From NCBI RefSeq assembly GCF_024171535.1, contig NZ_JALJZV010000010.1, positions 1-64,000 of the forward strand: a DNA stretch of 64,000 bases, in the 5' to 3' direction. Made by a program: the position numbers and the translations under genes. A model generated the notes under the pieces. That model had not been told where the DNA came from. It ran no database searches and worked only from the letters and a program-made list of their open reading frames with translations. Positions 45,405 to 55,900 of this stretch are shown here, piece by piece. Within the stretch, counting starts at the first letter, position 1. Each line of letters begins with the position of its first letter. The DNA comes from Flavobacterium sp. HSC-61S13. GTDB lineage: Bacteria > Bacteroidota > Bacteroidia > Flavobacteriales > Flavobacteriaceae.

Positions 45405-46085
45405 ATGATTAAAAAAATTGATTGGGTACGAGTGGGTACTTTGGTTTTCACGCTATTATTTATCGGTAGTGCGGTGTTTTTTGAAATATTTGAATTGGGA
45501 ACGCTTCCAACGCAAGTTTTTGGTGCTTTACTCGGAGTGGTTATCACTGCTATTATTACGGTTTTACTTTTACAGGGACAGACCAAAAGTGAGGAAAAAC
45601 GTGAAATTCATCTTCGGGTTTTTGAAAAAAAACAGGAGGTCTACTTCGACTTTCTTTCCAAATTCAACCATATTCTACAAGATCAGGATTTTAGAATTCA
45701 TCTCGACACCAAAAAAACAACTACGCCCGGCTCCATTAATCTGCAGGACTTCGTATTCGAATTCGGATACCTTCAGATGCACACTTCTGTAGATGTATTC
45801 GATAAAATCCTCGAACATACCGCTCGCCTACTAGAAGCAAACAAACATTTACAAAATCAATCCAATGACGATACACCGGCTTTTAAACAATATTATGCCA
45901 TCTTAACCGAAGAATACTTTTCCATTATCGCACTGCTCAAAACAGAACTCTATCCTGAAAAAGACAAAGAAATTGATTTCAATAAAATCAATACCATACT
46001 ACAACATTCTATGGAGAAAGGAATCGCAAGTGCTGCGAGAAAAAAAGCGCACATTACAACAACTAATGACGCGCTCATACCTTAA
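45405..46085 (+). CDS. Two-helix membrane protein of unknown function
   Basis: I do not recognise this 226-residue protein. Two N-terminal transmembrane helices (about 10-31, VGTLVFTLLFIGSAVFFEI; about 36-58, TQVFGALLGVVITAIITVLLL) are separated by a short turn, so both ends lie in the cytoplasm. The remaining 165 residues are helical and acidic, with QTKSEEKREIHLRVFEKKQE right after the membrane. The gene starts 185 bp after the META terminator and ends 118 bp before the SDR gene. No promoter motif is clear. Confidence 0.75.
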   Translation: MIKKIDWVRVGTLVFTLLFIGSAVFFEIFELGTLPTQVFGALLGVVITAIITVLLLQGQTKSEEKREIHLRVFEKKQEVYFDFLSKFNHILQDQDFRIHLDTKKTTTPGSINLQDFVFEFGYLQMHTSVDVFDKILEHTARLLEANKHLQNQSNDDTPAFKQYYAILTEEYFSIIALLKTELYPEKDKEIDFNKINTILQHSMEKGIASAARKKAHITTTNDALIP

Positions 46086-46136
46086 TAAATTCGCTACTAA
46101 GCACTATGAGCTCTAGTACTATGGTATCAAAAACTT

Positions 46137-46163
46137 TTTGTGACGCATTACTGTTTATCTTTG
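46137..46163 (+). promoter_or_regulatory. Promoter of the SDR gene
   Basis: TATCTTTG (46156-46163) matches TAnnTTTG exactly. TTTG at 46137-46140 is 15 bp upstream, which is slightly short. The -7 element lies 40 bp before the ATG at 46204. Confidence 0.45.
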
Positions 46164-46203
46164 CTGCTATAAGTTAAAACACATACCTTAAAATCTTGGC
46201 AAC

Positions 46204-46926
46204 ATGAGTTCAAAAAACTATATTATCTACGGCGTAAGCAAAGGCTTGGGTAAGGCTATTGTACAACAACTACCCAAGTCAACCGATAAGGTGTATGGGA
46301 TTTCCAGAAGTAAACCCAGTTACATAGAAACGCAGCCTAATCTCCATTGGATCGCTGCGGACTTAGCGCGCCCTACCGAGGCTATCTCTATCATTAAAAA
46401 CACTATAAATGAAGATTCCATTGATATATTGATTTACAATGTAGGAATCTGGGAACACAATGCCTTTGATGAAGAATATCGATTTGCAGACAACAGTGCC
46501 TTAGAAATCACTGCAATGATCAACACCAACATTACCTCTTGTATACTTGCGATACAAGCTTTACTCGATAACCTAAAAAGATCGCCTAACGCTAAAATTA
46601 TCCTAATTGGCTCAACATGGGGGTTGGACAATCACCAAGGAAAAGAGGTTACTTTTTCTGCATCTAAATTTGCATTAAGAGGAATTACTCATGCCTTAAG
46701 GGAAAATCTTAGAGCAGACCACATTGGCGTTAGTGTATTAAACCTGGGATATTTAGCCACTGAATTTGAAGATATAACCGATGTCGATTTGATTATTAAA
46801 GCAACACAAGGGCAATTGATACCCATTCCAGATGTTTTAAATGCCATTCGCTTTATAATTTCCACATCCATTGCGACTTGTGTCAAGGAAATCAATATGC
46901 CTGCGATGCGTGATCTCAACGTCTAA
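46204..46926 (+). CDS. SDR-family protein with catalytic Tyr replaced by Phe
   Basis: A Rossmann-fold short-chain dehydrogenase-like protein of 240 residues. The nucleotide site is YGVSKGLGKA (about 9-18), the N in YNVG is N79, the active-site Ser is S137 (LIGSTWG) and the Lys is K155. The expected YxxxK reads FSASK, so the catalytic Tyr is F151 (codon TTT, one base from TAT). The family normally needs that Tyr for reduction of carbonyls or oxidation of alcohols. The fold and cofactor site look intact, so it may bind NAD(P) without turnover or work differently. It has its own promoter at 46137-46163. Confidence 0.85.
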   Translation: MSSKNYIIYGVSKGLGKAIVQQLPKSTDKVYGISRSKPSYIETQPNLHWIAADLARPTEAISIIKNTINEDSIDILIYNVGIWEHNAFDEEYRFADNSALEITAMINTNITSCILAIQALLDNLKRSPNAKIILIGSTWGLDNHQGKEVTFSASKFALRGITHALRENLRADHIGVSVLNLGYLATEFEDITDVDLIIKATQGQLIPIPDVLNAIRFIISTSIATCVKEINMPAMRDLNV

Positions 46927-46936
46927 CCCTTCAGTT

Positions 46937-46977
46937 AAAAAAAGAGGCCCTTCCAATATAAAACTGGAAAGGCCTCT
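46937..46977 (-). terminator. Terminator of the adhesin/SprF/OmpA operon
   Basis: AGAGGCCCTTCCA (46943-46955) pairs with TGGAAAGGCCTCT (46965-46977) with one mismatch. On the minus strand a run of seven T (46937-46943) follows. It sits between the convergent SDR gene and the OmpA gene that ends at 47003. Confidence 0.8.
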
Positions 46978-47002
46978 AACATATAACAAAGCACTATTTT
47001 TT

Positions 47003-48943
47003 TTATTTCTCTATAATAATAAAGTCTGATCTACGGTTAGCAAAATGTTCTTCTTCTGTACATTTTACGCCATTTTTACATTTGTTTCTCAAACGGGTTT
47101 CACCATATCCTATCGCACTTAAAATACGACTAGAATCGATTCCTTTCGAAATGATATACTGTTGCGTTGACTTGGCACGCGCATCAGACAAGCGCAAATT
47201 ATAAGCATCCTTACCTCTAGAATCGGTATGCGATTCAATTTTGATTTTTAGATTCGGAAATTTAGTCATCGCATAAATCACGCGATCTAATTCAATACTT
47301 CCTTGGGGTGTAATATCAGCCTTATCAAAATCAAAGAAGATTGGATTGATGTCAATTTTTTCTTGTTTGTCTTCAATTTTAATCAAGTCAGCATAGTTGA
47401 CCAAAGCAAAATTAATATTCGGTGTTTCCTTACCGTGTTTGGCTGTTAAAGGTACCATTTGTTGTTCCGTCGAATGATTGGCTTTTGATGCTTCGATACG
47501 AACTTTTGAACCACATGGCACCGTTATGGCATATTTACCTTGAGCATCGCTTTGAACCGTTCCGATATAATCATCAAATTCATCATAAGCTTTAATTATA
47601 GCTCCTTCAAGCGGTAAACCGCTTTTAGCTGTAGTAACCACACCACTAATAATCTCTAGACAAACATCAGGAGCCTTAGTAAAACTGTAAATATCATCAT
47701 CACCTTGTCCACCTATACGATTAGACGAAAAGTAACCATAGGCTAATTTTGAATCCATAATAAATCCAAAATCATCGGCATTGGAATTGATTGGAGAACC
47801 TAAATTTTTAGCTGTTCCAAAATTCAATTTTCCAAGATCCATAGCCATGTAGATATCTAGACCACCAAAGCCATAATGCCCTTCTGATGCAAAAAACAAA
47901 CGATCCCCTACAAAAAATGGAAACATATCACGACCAACCGTATTGATATTGGCTCCTAAATTTACTGGATTTTGAACATCACCGTCTGCTTTGATTTCCG
48001 CAACATAGATATCCGTTTCTCCATAACCTCCAGGCATATCAGATACGAAAAACAGCCATTTACCATCCGGACTAACAGCAGGATGTCCAACTGAATAGTC
48101 AATATTATTGATCGCTATTTTTTGTGTCTTTACGATTTTACCGTTTTCAACACTGCCTTTAATAATCTGCAAATTGGTAAATCCCTTATTGTCTTTTAAG
48201 GGTTTATGCTTTGCATTGGTTGTATTAGTCGTATAGTAAATCGTTTTATAATCCGGACTAAAAGCTACTGTTGCTTCGTGAAAAGCAGAGCGTATCTCTG
48301 GGAAAACATGCTGTTCACGAAATAATGAACCGTCTGCAGCATTGCGATCAGCAGCATATAACGACAAAAACGGTTGTTGATTCCACGAATACAATTTAGA
48401 ATTTACTTGGGTCGTATCTTTAGAAGATGCATAGATCACCTTATCCGCATAAAAAGCCGCTCCAAAATCCGATTTACTCGAATTGATCGCTAGGTTTTTT
48501 ATGGTGTATAGGGATGCCGTTTTTGAAAGACTGTCATTATACTTACGCTGTGCGTTAAATGCATCAATTTGTTTTGATTGTCCCTTCTGACGCAAATGAA
48601 TTTTCACTAATTCGTCTGCCTTAGCGTAGTTTTCTGTTCCGCGTAAACTTTGTTGGTATCTCAAAAATTCAACTTCAGACAGTTGTTCCCCTTTTAGGGC
48701 ATACAGTCTTTCGTACCATTTCAAGGCATGTTTGCTGTCTTGAACATAAAAGTTAGCATCAGCAGCATTTTTTAACAAAGCAGCTGTTGGCTCGGAATGG
48801 TTTTCGAGATGGGTATTATACATCACGGCAGCCTCCTTATAACGCATTGCTTCAAAAAGCTCTTTAGCTTTATTCAAATTCTTATTTTGTGCCCACCCTA
48901 AAGTAGCAACCAAAACAAAAATTAAGGTATAAATTTTTCTCAT
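47003..48943 (-). CDS. OmpA-family protein with TPR, PD40 propeller and carboxypeptidase-like domain
   Basis: The 646 residues show a signal peptide (about 1-18), TPR-like helices (about 20-130: LFEAMRYKEAAVMYNTHL), PD40/WD40-like repeats (about 165-430: GHPAVSPDGKWLFFVSDMPG), a carboxypeptidase-regulatory-like domain (about 440-515) and a peptidoglycan-binding OmpA domain (about 530-620: FFDFDKADITPQG, IESHTDSRGKDAYN). The protein links the outer membrane to peptidoglycan. Related proteins are encoded next to SprF and large gliding adhesins and support their secretion or anchoring. It is 12 bp downstream of the PorP/SprF gene. Confidence 0.9.
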   Translation of the reverse strand: MRKIYTLIFVLVATLGWAQNKNLNKAKELFEAMRYKEAAVMYNTHLENHSEPTAALLKNAADANFYVQDSKHALKWYERLYALKGEQLSEVEFLRYQQSLRGTENYAKADELVKIHLRQKGQSKQIDAFNAQRKYNDSLSKTASLYTIKNLAINSSKSDFGAAFYADKVIYASSKDTTQVNSKLYSWNQQPFLSLYAADRNAADGSLFREQHVFPEIRSAFHEATVAFSPDYKTIYYTTNTTNAKHKPLKDNKGFTNLQIIKGSVENGKIVKTQKIAINNIDYSVGHPAVSPDGKWLFFVSDMPGGYGETDIYVAEIKADGDVQNPVNLGANINTVGRDMFPFFVGDRLFFASEGHYGFGGLDIYMAMDLGKLNFGTAKNLGSPINSNADDFGFIMDSKLAYGYFSSNRIGGQGDDDIYSFTKAPDVCLEIISGVVTTAKSGLPLEGAIIKAYDEFDDYIGTVQSDAQGKYAITVPCGSKVRIEASKANHSTEQQMVPLTAKHGKETPNINFALVNYADLIKIEDKQEKIDINPIFFDFDKADITPQGSIELDRVIYAMTKFPNLKIKIESHTDSRGKDAYNLRLSDARAKSTQQYIISKGIDSSRILSAIGYGETRLRNKCKNGVKCTEEEHFANRRSDFIIIEK

Positions 48944-48955
48944 ATTATTTGTTTT

Positions 48956-49885
48956 TTAGAAGAATCTAGGCGATTTGGTTTTTACATATTTTTTACCCAT
49001 TTGATATCTTAAAACCAATTCATGCGATCCCTTATTATACTTCTGGAAATCGGTTGTTGAATAATCATAAGAATAGCCCACCATCAATTGCGGTAGGATC
49101 TGAAAAGCCGCTAAAGCGCTTACAGAATCATCCCAACGGTAGGAAGCTCCTATAGTAAAGATCTCTTGAATCAATAAGTTAGCTGATAGATCCACTGTTA
49201 AAGGTGCTCCTTTTACAGCACGGGCTAAGAAAGCCGGTTTAAGTTTTAAACTCTGGCTTAAGTCAAACACATATCCCCCCATCAAATAATAATGGTATTC
49301 ATTCGTTACCATGATCTCCTTGTCGTCTTGATAATGATCGGATTTCAAAAAATTCGGAACTGATCCACCAACATACCAATTGTCATCATAAAGCAAGAAT
49401 CCCGCTCCTAAACGCGGAGAAAATTTACTATCTATGTTTTCTTGAAACTTGATATCCGTTTGATCATAATATTTTCCTTTACTCCAATCCGTACTCATCA
49501 AATGTGCACCGGCTTTTAAACCGAATGCCAATTTAGAGCTTACGCCTGTGGGAATACTGTAAGAAAAATTACCCTCAAAGTAGGTTTCTGTTGCCGGTCC
49601 GGCTTTATCGTTGATTACATTAAAACCCAATCCCAAACGTTCATTGCCCAAAGGACTATGTATCGACAGGGTTTGAGTACTTGGAGCACCATCCATTCCT
49701 ACCCATTGCGAACGGTGCGATAGAATTCCTTCTAAAGCTCCCGTCGACCCCGTATATGCAGGGTTAATGGTCATCATGTTGTACATATATTGTGTATACT
49801 GCGGATCTTGTTGTGCAAAAGCAGTTGTGGTACCAATACAAGTTGCAACAAGGAGTAATTGCTGTAATTTATCTTTAATTTTCAT
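48956..49885 (-). CDS. PorP/SprF-family T9SS outer-membrane protein
   Basis: Signal peptide about 1-24. The start of the mature part, QQDPQYTQYMYNMMTINPAYTG, with the following HRSQWVGMDGAP, is the signature of PorP/SprF, a 14-stranded barrel. In gliding flavobacteria SprF is needed for surface display of the adhesin encoded just upstream (SprB). Here the upstream gene is a 2218-residue type B T9SS protein, which supports the same partnership. A hairpin lies between the two genes at 49911-49934. Confidence 0.93.
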   Translation of the reverse strand: MKIKDKLQQLLLVATCIGTTTAFAQQDPQYTQYMYNMMTINPAYTGSTGALEGILSHRSQWVGMDGAPSTQTLSIHSPLGNERLGLGFNVINDKAGPATETYFEGNFSYSIPTGVSSKLAFGLKAGAHLMSTDWSKGKYYDQTDIKFQENIDSKFSPRLGAGFLLYDDNWYVGGSVPNFLKSDHYQDDKEIMVTNEYHYYLMGGYVFDLSQSLKLKPAFLARAVKGAPLTVDLSANLLIQEIFTIGASYRWDDSVSALAAFQILPQLMVGYSYDYSTTDFQKYNKGSHELVLRYQMGKKYVKTKSPRFF

Positions 49886-49910
49886 CTTTTAAATATTTGT
49901 GTTTTTATAA

Positions 49911-49934
49911 AAGAGGGAAGTTTCCTTCCCTCTT
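49911..49934 (-). terminator. Intercistronic hairpin (possible attenuator)
   Basis: AAGAGGGAA (49911-49919) pairs with TTCCCTCTT (49926-49934) around a 6-base loop, followed on the minus strand by TTTATAAAAA. It lies inside the operon, between the adhesin stop and the SprF start, so it may reduce readthrough to the SprF/OmpA part or stabilise the mRNA end. Confidence 0.55.
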
Positions 49935-49950
49935 AAAATTAGGGGGAATG

Positions 49951-52900
49951 TTATCGAATGATATACACCCAACCTTTTTTAACCACTCCATTTCCTAAAT
50001 CCAAAACGTAGTAGTAAGTTCCATCTGAAAGATCTTTTCCTCCAAGTGTTCCACTGACATTTGATTTTCCATCCCAATTGTTTTTGTAGTTAGTTGTACT
50101 AAATACTAAACTTCCCAATCGGTTGTAAATTTCAATAGAGTTATTCTGGAAATACTCAATACAATCGATTCTAAAATAATCATTAGAACCATCTTGATTT
50201 GGAGAGAATTCGTTATAAATAGTTAAACAATGAGGTTCCACACTCGCTTCTGCTCTATTGTTAGCTGTATTCAAATCGGCAGGCTCCGAAGATAAAATAC
50301 TTGCAATGTTTAGATAATCTCCTTCAAATTTCACTTTCGCAGTGATTTTTAAAGTCGCTTCTAAATTAGATAGCAAGCTTGGAATCATCCATTCACCTGT
50401 AGTCGATTTATAAATTCCCGAAGTAGCTTCATAAGAAACAAATTGATAGCCGTTTGGAAGTTGATCTGCAATAACGATATCAGTGAAATCACTTTTACCT
50501 TCATTTTTAACAGTAACCGTAAATACGACATTTTCATCTACAATTGGTCTCGCTTCGTTTACCGATTTACTAATTGCTAAATCCGAACAAATCATCACGT
50601 TAACAGCAGCCTCAAAAACACTTTCATTCGTACAACCGTTTAAGTCTGTATAGGTGATACGCAACGATTGTTTTCCTTGTTCATTCCACAAAATCGTAAT
50701 CGAATCATCCGAAGTTGTTCCTCTTTGAACGATTGTTCCGCCTTTTACAGTCCATAAATAATTACTCATTCCTGCCGCAGTTGTATACGTAGCTGTTTCA
50801 CCGAAACAAACTTCGAAATCACCGTCAAGCGTTGCAAAAGTTGCTGCGAAGAAACGTACAGTAACTTCTAAACGCGCTGAACTTTCACAAAGCGCTCCTT
50901 TAATTGCAGCATAGTAAGTCCCACCGTCTACCAAAGCCGTTTTTGCTGCCAATGGTGTACCAGCAGTTGCTGTAGCATACCAAATAACATTGCTTTCATT
51001 AACTTTTAAATCGGCAATTGTCGGTTTACTCGTCGCACAAAACTGCTGAACAGTTTGAGTTGTAGTTGGTGTAGCCTCGTCTTCAACAGTTACTGTGACA
51101 GCTAGACGAATCGTACTCTCACAACCGTTTGTAACTAAAGAACCATAATAAGTAACGCCATCTACCAAAGCTTGATCTTGTGGCAATACTTCACCACCTA
51201 CTTCTTCAATATACCAGCTTACACCAGTTTGATTTGCTTTTAGATCTGCAACTGTAGGTTGCGTCACTTTACAAAATGTTTGTTTTGCATTTTCCGTTGT
51301 AGGAGTTGCAACATCTTGTACTTTAACATTCACTTTTAATCGAACACTGCTCTCACAGCCGTTTTGGATTAAAACACCATAATAAATACCTGTAATCAAA
51401 ACATCCGATCCACTTAAAGCAGTTCCGCCAACGGCATCTAGATACCAGATCACATCACTTTCGTTAGTGTCGATATCTTGAACTTTTGGTTGACTCACTT
51501 TACAAAAAGTTTGTGAAGTGAATTTGGTTGTTGGGCTTGCAGCATCATTTAAAAGTACTGTAACTTCTAAACGAACAGAGCTCTCACAATTTACTCCTTG
51601 AATAGCTGCATAATACACCGTATTATTAAGCAAATCCGTATTTGATGGCAAAAGGGTTCCGCCAACAGCTTTGTTATACCAAACTACATTTTTTTCTATA
51701 GTCTGTAAATCGCCAACTTTAGGTTGATTAACGATACAAAATTTCTGAACCATTTGAGATGTTGTAGGAGTAGCTTCGTCGTTAATCATCACGTCGATAG
51801 CTAAACGAACAGAACTTTGACATCCCGCAACTTCTAAAGCTCCAAAATAGGTTGTTCCACTTACCAATAAAGTAGTCCCTGCTAATGGTGTACCTCCTTT
51901 TGGAGTCGTATACCAAATAACATTGGATTCTACCGTTTTTAGATTCGCAATAGTAGGTTTGTTTACTTTACAAAACGATTGAGCTACTTGAGTTGTGGTT
52001 GGTGTTGCCGCGTCATTTATGGTAACAGCAACTTTCAAACGACTACTACTTTCACATCCATTTTGAACAAGAGCTCCATAATAGGTCCCCGTAACCAATA
52101 AAGTTTGTGGTGCTATAGCTGTTCCTCCTTGTGGAAGTGTATACCATTTTACGCCCACTTCGTTGGTTTGAATATCGCTTACTTTAGGTTGATTAACCTT
52201 ACAAAATGATTGTTGTGTAGAAGTAGTTGTTGGTACAGCCGCATCCTTCAACAAAACTTTAATCGCTAAACGCGTTGTGCTTTCACAACCATTTACCGAT
52301 AGCACTCCATAATAGGTCATCTCTGATGCTAAAGGCGTGGTTTGAGGTAATAAGCTACCTCCTACTGCCGCAGTATACCAAAGTACATTGGTTTCATTGG
52401 TTTTTAAATCGGCAACTGTTGGTGCAGCCAAACTACAAAATGTTTGAACCGTTTGAGTCGTGCTTGGACTTACTGTATCATGTATGGTCACAGTAACCGC
52501 TAAACGAGTTGAGCTTTCACATCCGTTAAGTGTATCGACTGCATAATAAGTATTTCCTGAAACTAAAGCCGTTGTAGCATTCAATGCAACACCGCCTTGA
52601 GGCGCTAAATACCATTTGATGTTTGTTGCAGTAGCATTTAAATCACTTACTTTTGGAAGACTTAACTTACAAAATTCTTGTTTTTTCTGTGTAGTCGTCG
52701 GAACAGCAACATCAGAAACCGTTACCGTAACCGCCAAGCGCACAGATGATTCACAAGATGTTCCTCCTCCTAATACTCCATAATACGTTTTTTGATCTTC
52801 CAAAAGAGTTTGGTCTGACAAAAGCGTACCGCCAACTAAAGTGGTATACCATTTAACACCAATTTGCTTGGTAACAATATCAGAAACCTTAGGTTGATCT

Positions 52901-55900
52901 ACTTTACAGAAACTTTGGTTAGCATTACCCGTAGCCAATTCGCCATCGGCTAAGTTAACGGTTACTTTTAAACGAACAGCACTTTCACAATTTCCAACTT
53001 TAGAAGACGCGTAGTAAACACCATCTATAAGTGCTGTGGTTGGATCTAAAGCTGTACCTCCTTTTTCTGAACTATACCATTGTACATTAGTACCGTTTGC
53101 TTGCAAATCAGCAACCTTTGGTGCAGCTGTAATACAGAATGCCTGAGTTGTATTTGTTGTTGTTGGCGTCGAAGCATTATTTAATGTAAGTACTACTTCC
53201 TTTAAATCACCATCATTGTTTTGACAAACCGTCGTATTTGAGGCTGCAACAAAATAGGTATAGGTACCCGCAGTCAATCCTGAAATCGAAAGTTTCCCTT
53301 GTGCATTAATGCTGTATGTAATTCCATTCACTACAGCTCCATCTAAAATGGGTTTTAGTTTCGCATTGGTGAAATACCAATTGTATGTTGGATTAGCCAT
53401 GGTTACCGTTGGTACTACTTCAATAGCATCCGTCAAACAGAAAGTCGTATTGGATACTGTAATTCCAGTAGCCGTACTGTTTTCTCGAACCTTAAACTCA
53501 ATCTTTTTACGATCAGCAGCACTGGTTTCACAATATCCATCAGCGGTTAAAGCCAAATAATATGTATGAGTACCTACGGCCAAATTGTTTAGCACTAGTG
53601 TTGCAGTGGTAGCATTAGAAACCAATTCAACAGTCCCGTTATTGTTGTGATACCATACATATCCCACATTATCATAGCCCGTAGCTACTGTAGCTTGTAA
53701 GGTAACAGTTCCCTTTTCTGTACAAAGATCCAAATCTTGACCTCCGTTTAAACTAACATTTAGTACCGCATTAGCAGGAACTCCTTCTTTTACTACTGCT
53801 ATAACTTGAGTACGGTCATAATTCTCACATCCGTAGCGAACCGCTTGAATGTAGAATTTATAAGTACCCGGTGCCATATCTGCAGGAATAGTGTAACTAT
53901 TACCGGTCTGGATAACTTTTCCGCCGGTTTCTTGATCATACCATTTATAGGTGGTACACACATCGTTAATATCAAAAGAAATGGTTTCTCCTTGACAGGC
54001 TTCGATACGATTAGAAGGATCACTACCAATAATTTTGGTATTGGCCGTTCTCGTAATTTGATGTACACGTAAGAAGTCTAAAACGTTTGCTACACCTCCT
54101 AAACGGATGCGAACGCGATCATAAATCCCATCTTGCGGAGCAATCAAAATCCGAGAGGTTCCATTGCTTAACAGTCTTAAATCCAATAAAGAATAATCGG
54201 TATAGATCGGTTGCCCAACTTTGGTTTTACCTAAAAAACGTTGGATTTCCATTCCTTTAATCAAGCCTAAAGATAAAAGTGCATTGGGCTTAGAAATATC
54301 AATACGCAAACTATCACCAACTTGTGACGGGCTGTGAAAAACAGCGGTCAATTCCGTTGCAGCTAGCACGTTGACACCAGCAAACATTGTAGCATACGTA
54401 TTCGGATTGCGATCTGCAATATTCCATGGATCAGAAACCCCAACTGTTGCGGTTAAAGCACCGATTCCCAAGTCTACTACACCACTTAAAACATCTTGAA
54501 TATCTTCACCTGTACAAGCAACCTGAGTTGCAGTAGCTTCGTGATATGCTCCATATAATCGTGCATTCTGAGCCACACTTAACAAAGCGCCCATAGAAAC
54601 GCGAATACCATCATAAGCTTTTACCCCACTTAACGTTGACGGTACAAAAGTATATTCAAAAGTATTCTGTCCCGGAAGCAGCGTTAAAAGTGCTCCATCT
54701 ACCGCTTTAATCGTTCCGATATCTATAGGATCACCAAGACTATTTTTCTTAGTACCCACAACTGAAATAGCGCCAGCCAAAGCTAATCCGCTATATTCAC
54801 TTCCCAATTTGATCGTAACTGGTGTTCCTGCAGGAATCGTATGATCCCATTGCAAGTTCTGCCATGTAGTACCAATTCCCAATAATCCCAAACCTGTCGT
54901 AATCGTGGAATAGGTTTTAGAATTGCCATCTACGGCATTTCCTTTATTTGATACACCACCAGTAATTATAGAACCCACACTGGTTTTCGTAGCATATACG
55001 CGTTTTACCAAAGGAGGACATGTTGCTGGGTCAATCACGTTGATATATACCGTGTGACTGCTTTCGCATTGTCCATCATTTGCTATAGCCGTAAATGAAT
55101 ACGATCCTGCTTCAGTAAAAGGCCCAACCTTAAGATTAGTCACTTCCACACCTTGCTGATCATACCATTTAACAACACTGTTTGAAGTAGCTTTTAGTTC
55201 AATACTCTCACCGATATTTAATGCGCTATTTGGGGTAGTCACAATTAAAGTTGGTAAAGCCAATACGGTAACATCTACAGTCACGCGATCGTTTGGACAA
55301 AAACCATTTCCGCTTATTCCACGGATTTGATAAACTCCAGAAGTAGTTAATTTTTTTGCTCCATTTCCGTCAACCACAGCTCCATTTTGATCAAAGAACT
55401 CGTAAGAGTTCAACGGGTCGAAATTGGGAATGGCTTTTGTTAAATCAACGGTTCCACAGCCTTGCAAAGATAATTGCGATTGAAAAGAAGTAAATTCTAC
55501 ATCATATATTTTCGTGGTTTTTGCTAAATTCAAATCCAAAAATGATCGCAGTACAATGCGTACAGCATCAAAATTAGTATTTGGATGAAAGGGAATACGC
55601 GCTTTTTTATTGCTGCTTAAAAGCCCCAATAAATCCAGACTTAAAAAGTCTTTATTAACCGGTTTCTCAAAAACAACGACTCCGTTACTCAAAGCTTGAA
55701 TTCGGATCGCATCTGAAGCAAGTCCCAACTGCAAAAGTGCAGGATTGCCCACTTGCATCACTACGTGAAATTGTTTTTCAGCTCCCATTGGAGTTTCCAA
55801 TTGAATCGTCTGACTAATCTCTCCTGCAACTGCAAGTAGACCCAAACTGATTTCTGAAAAACTATCGGCATCTTTATCTATGGCCTTATAGGCATTAGTA

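Noticed and set aside
50855..53172. Horizontal insertion or repeat element in the adhesin gene
   Set aside because: The repeats are in frame and divergent, as expected for Ig-like domain duplication, and no terminal repeats or transposase are seen.
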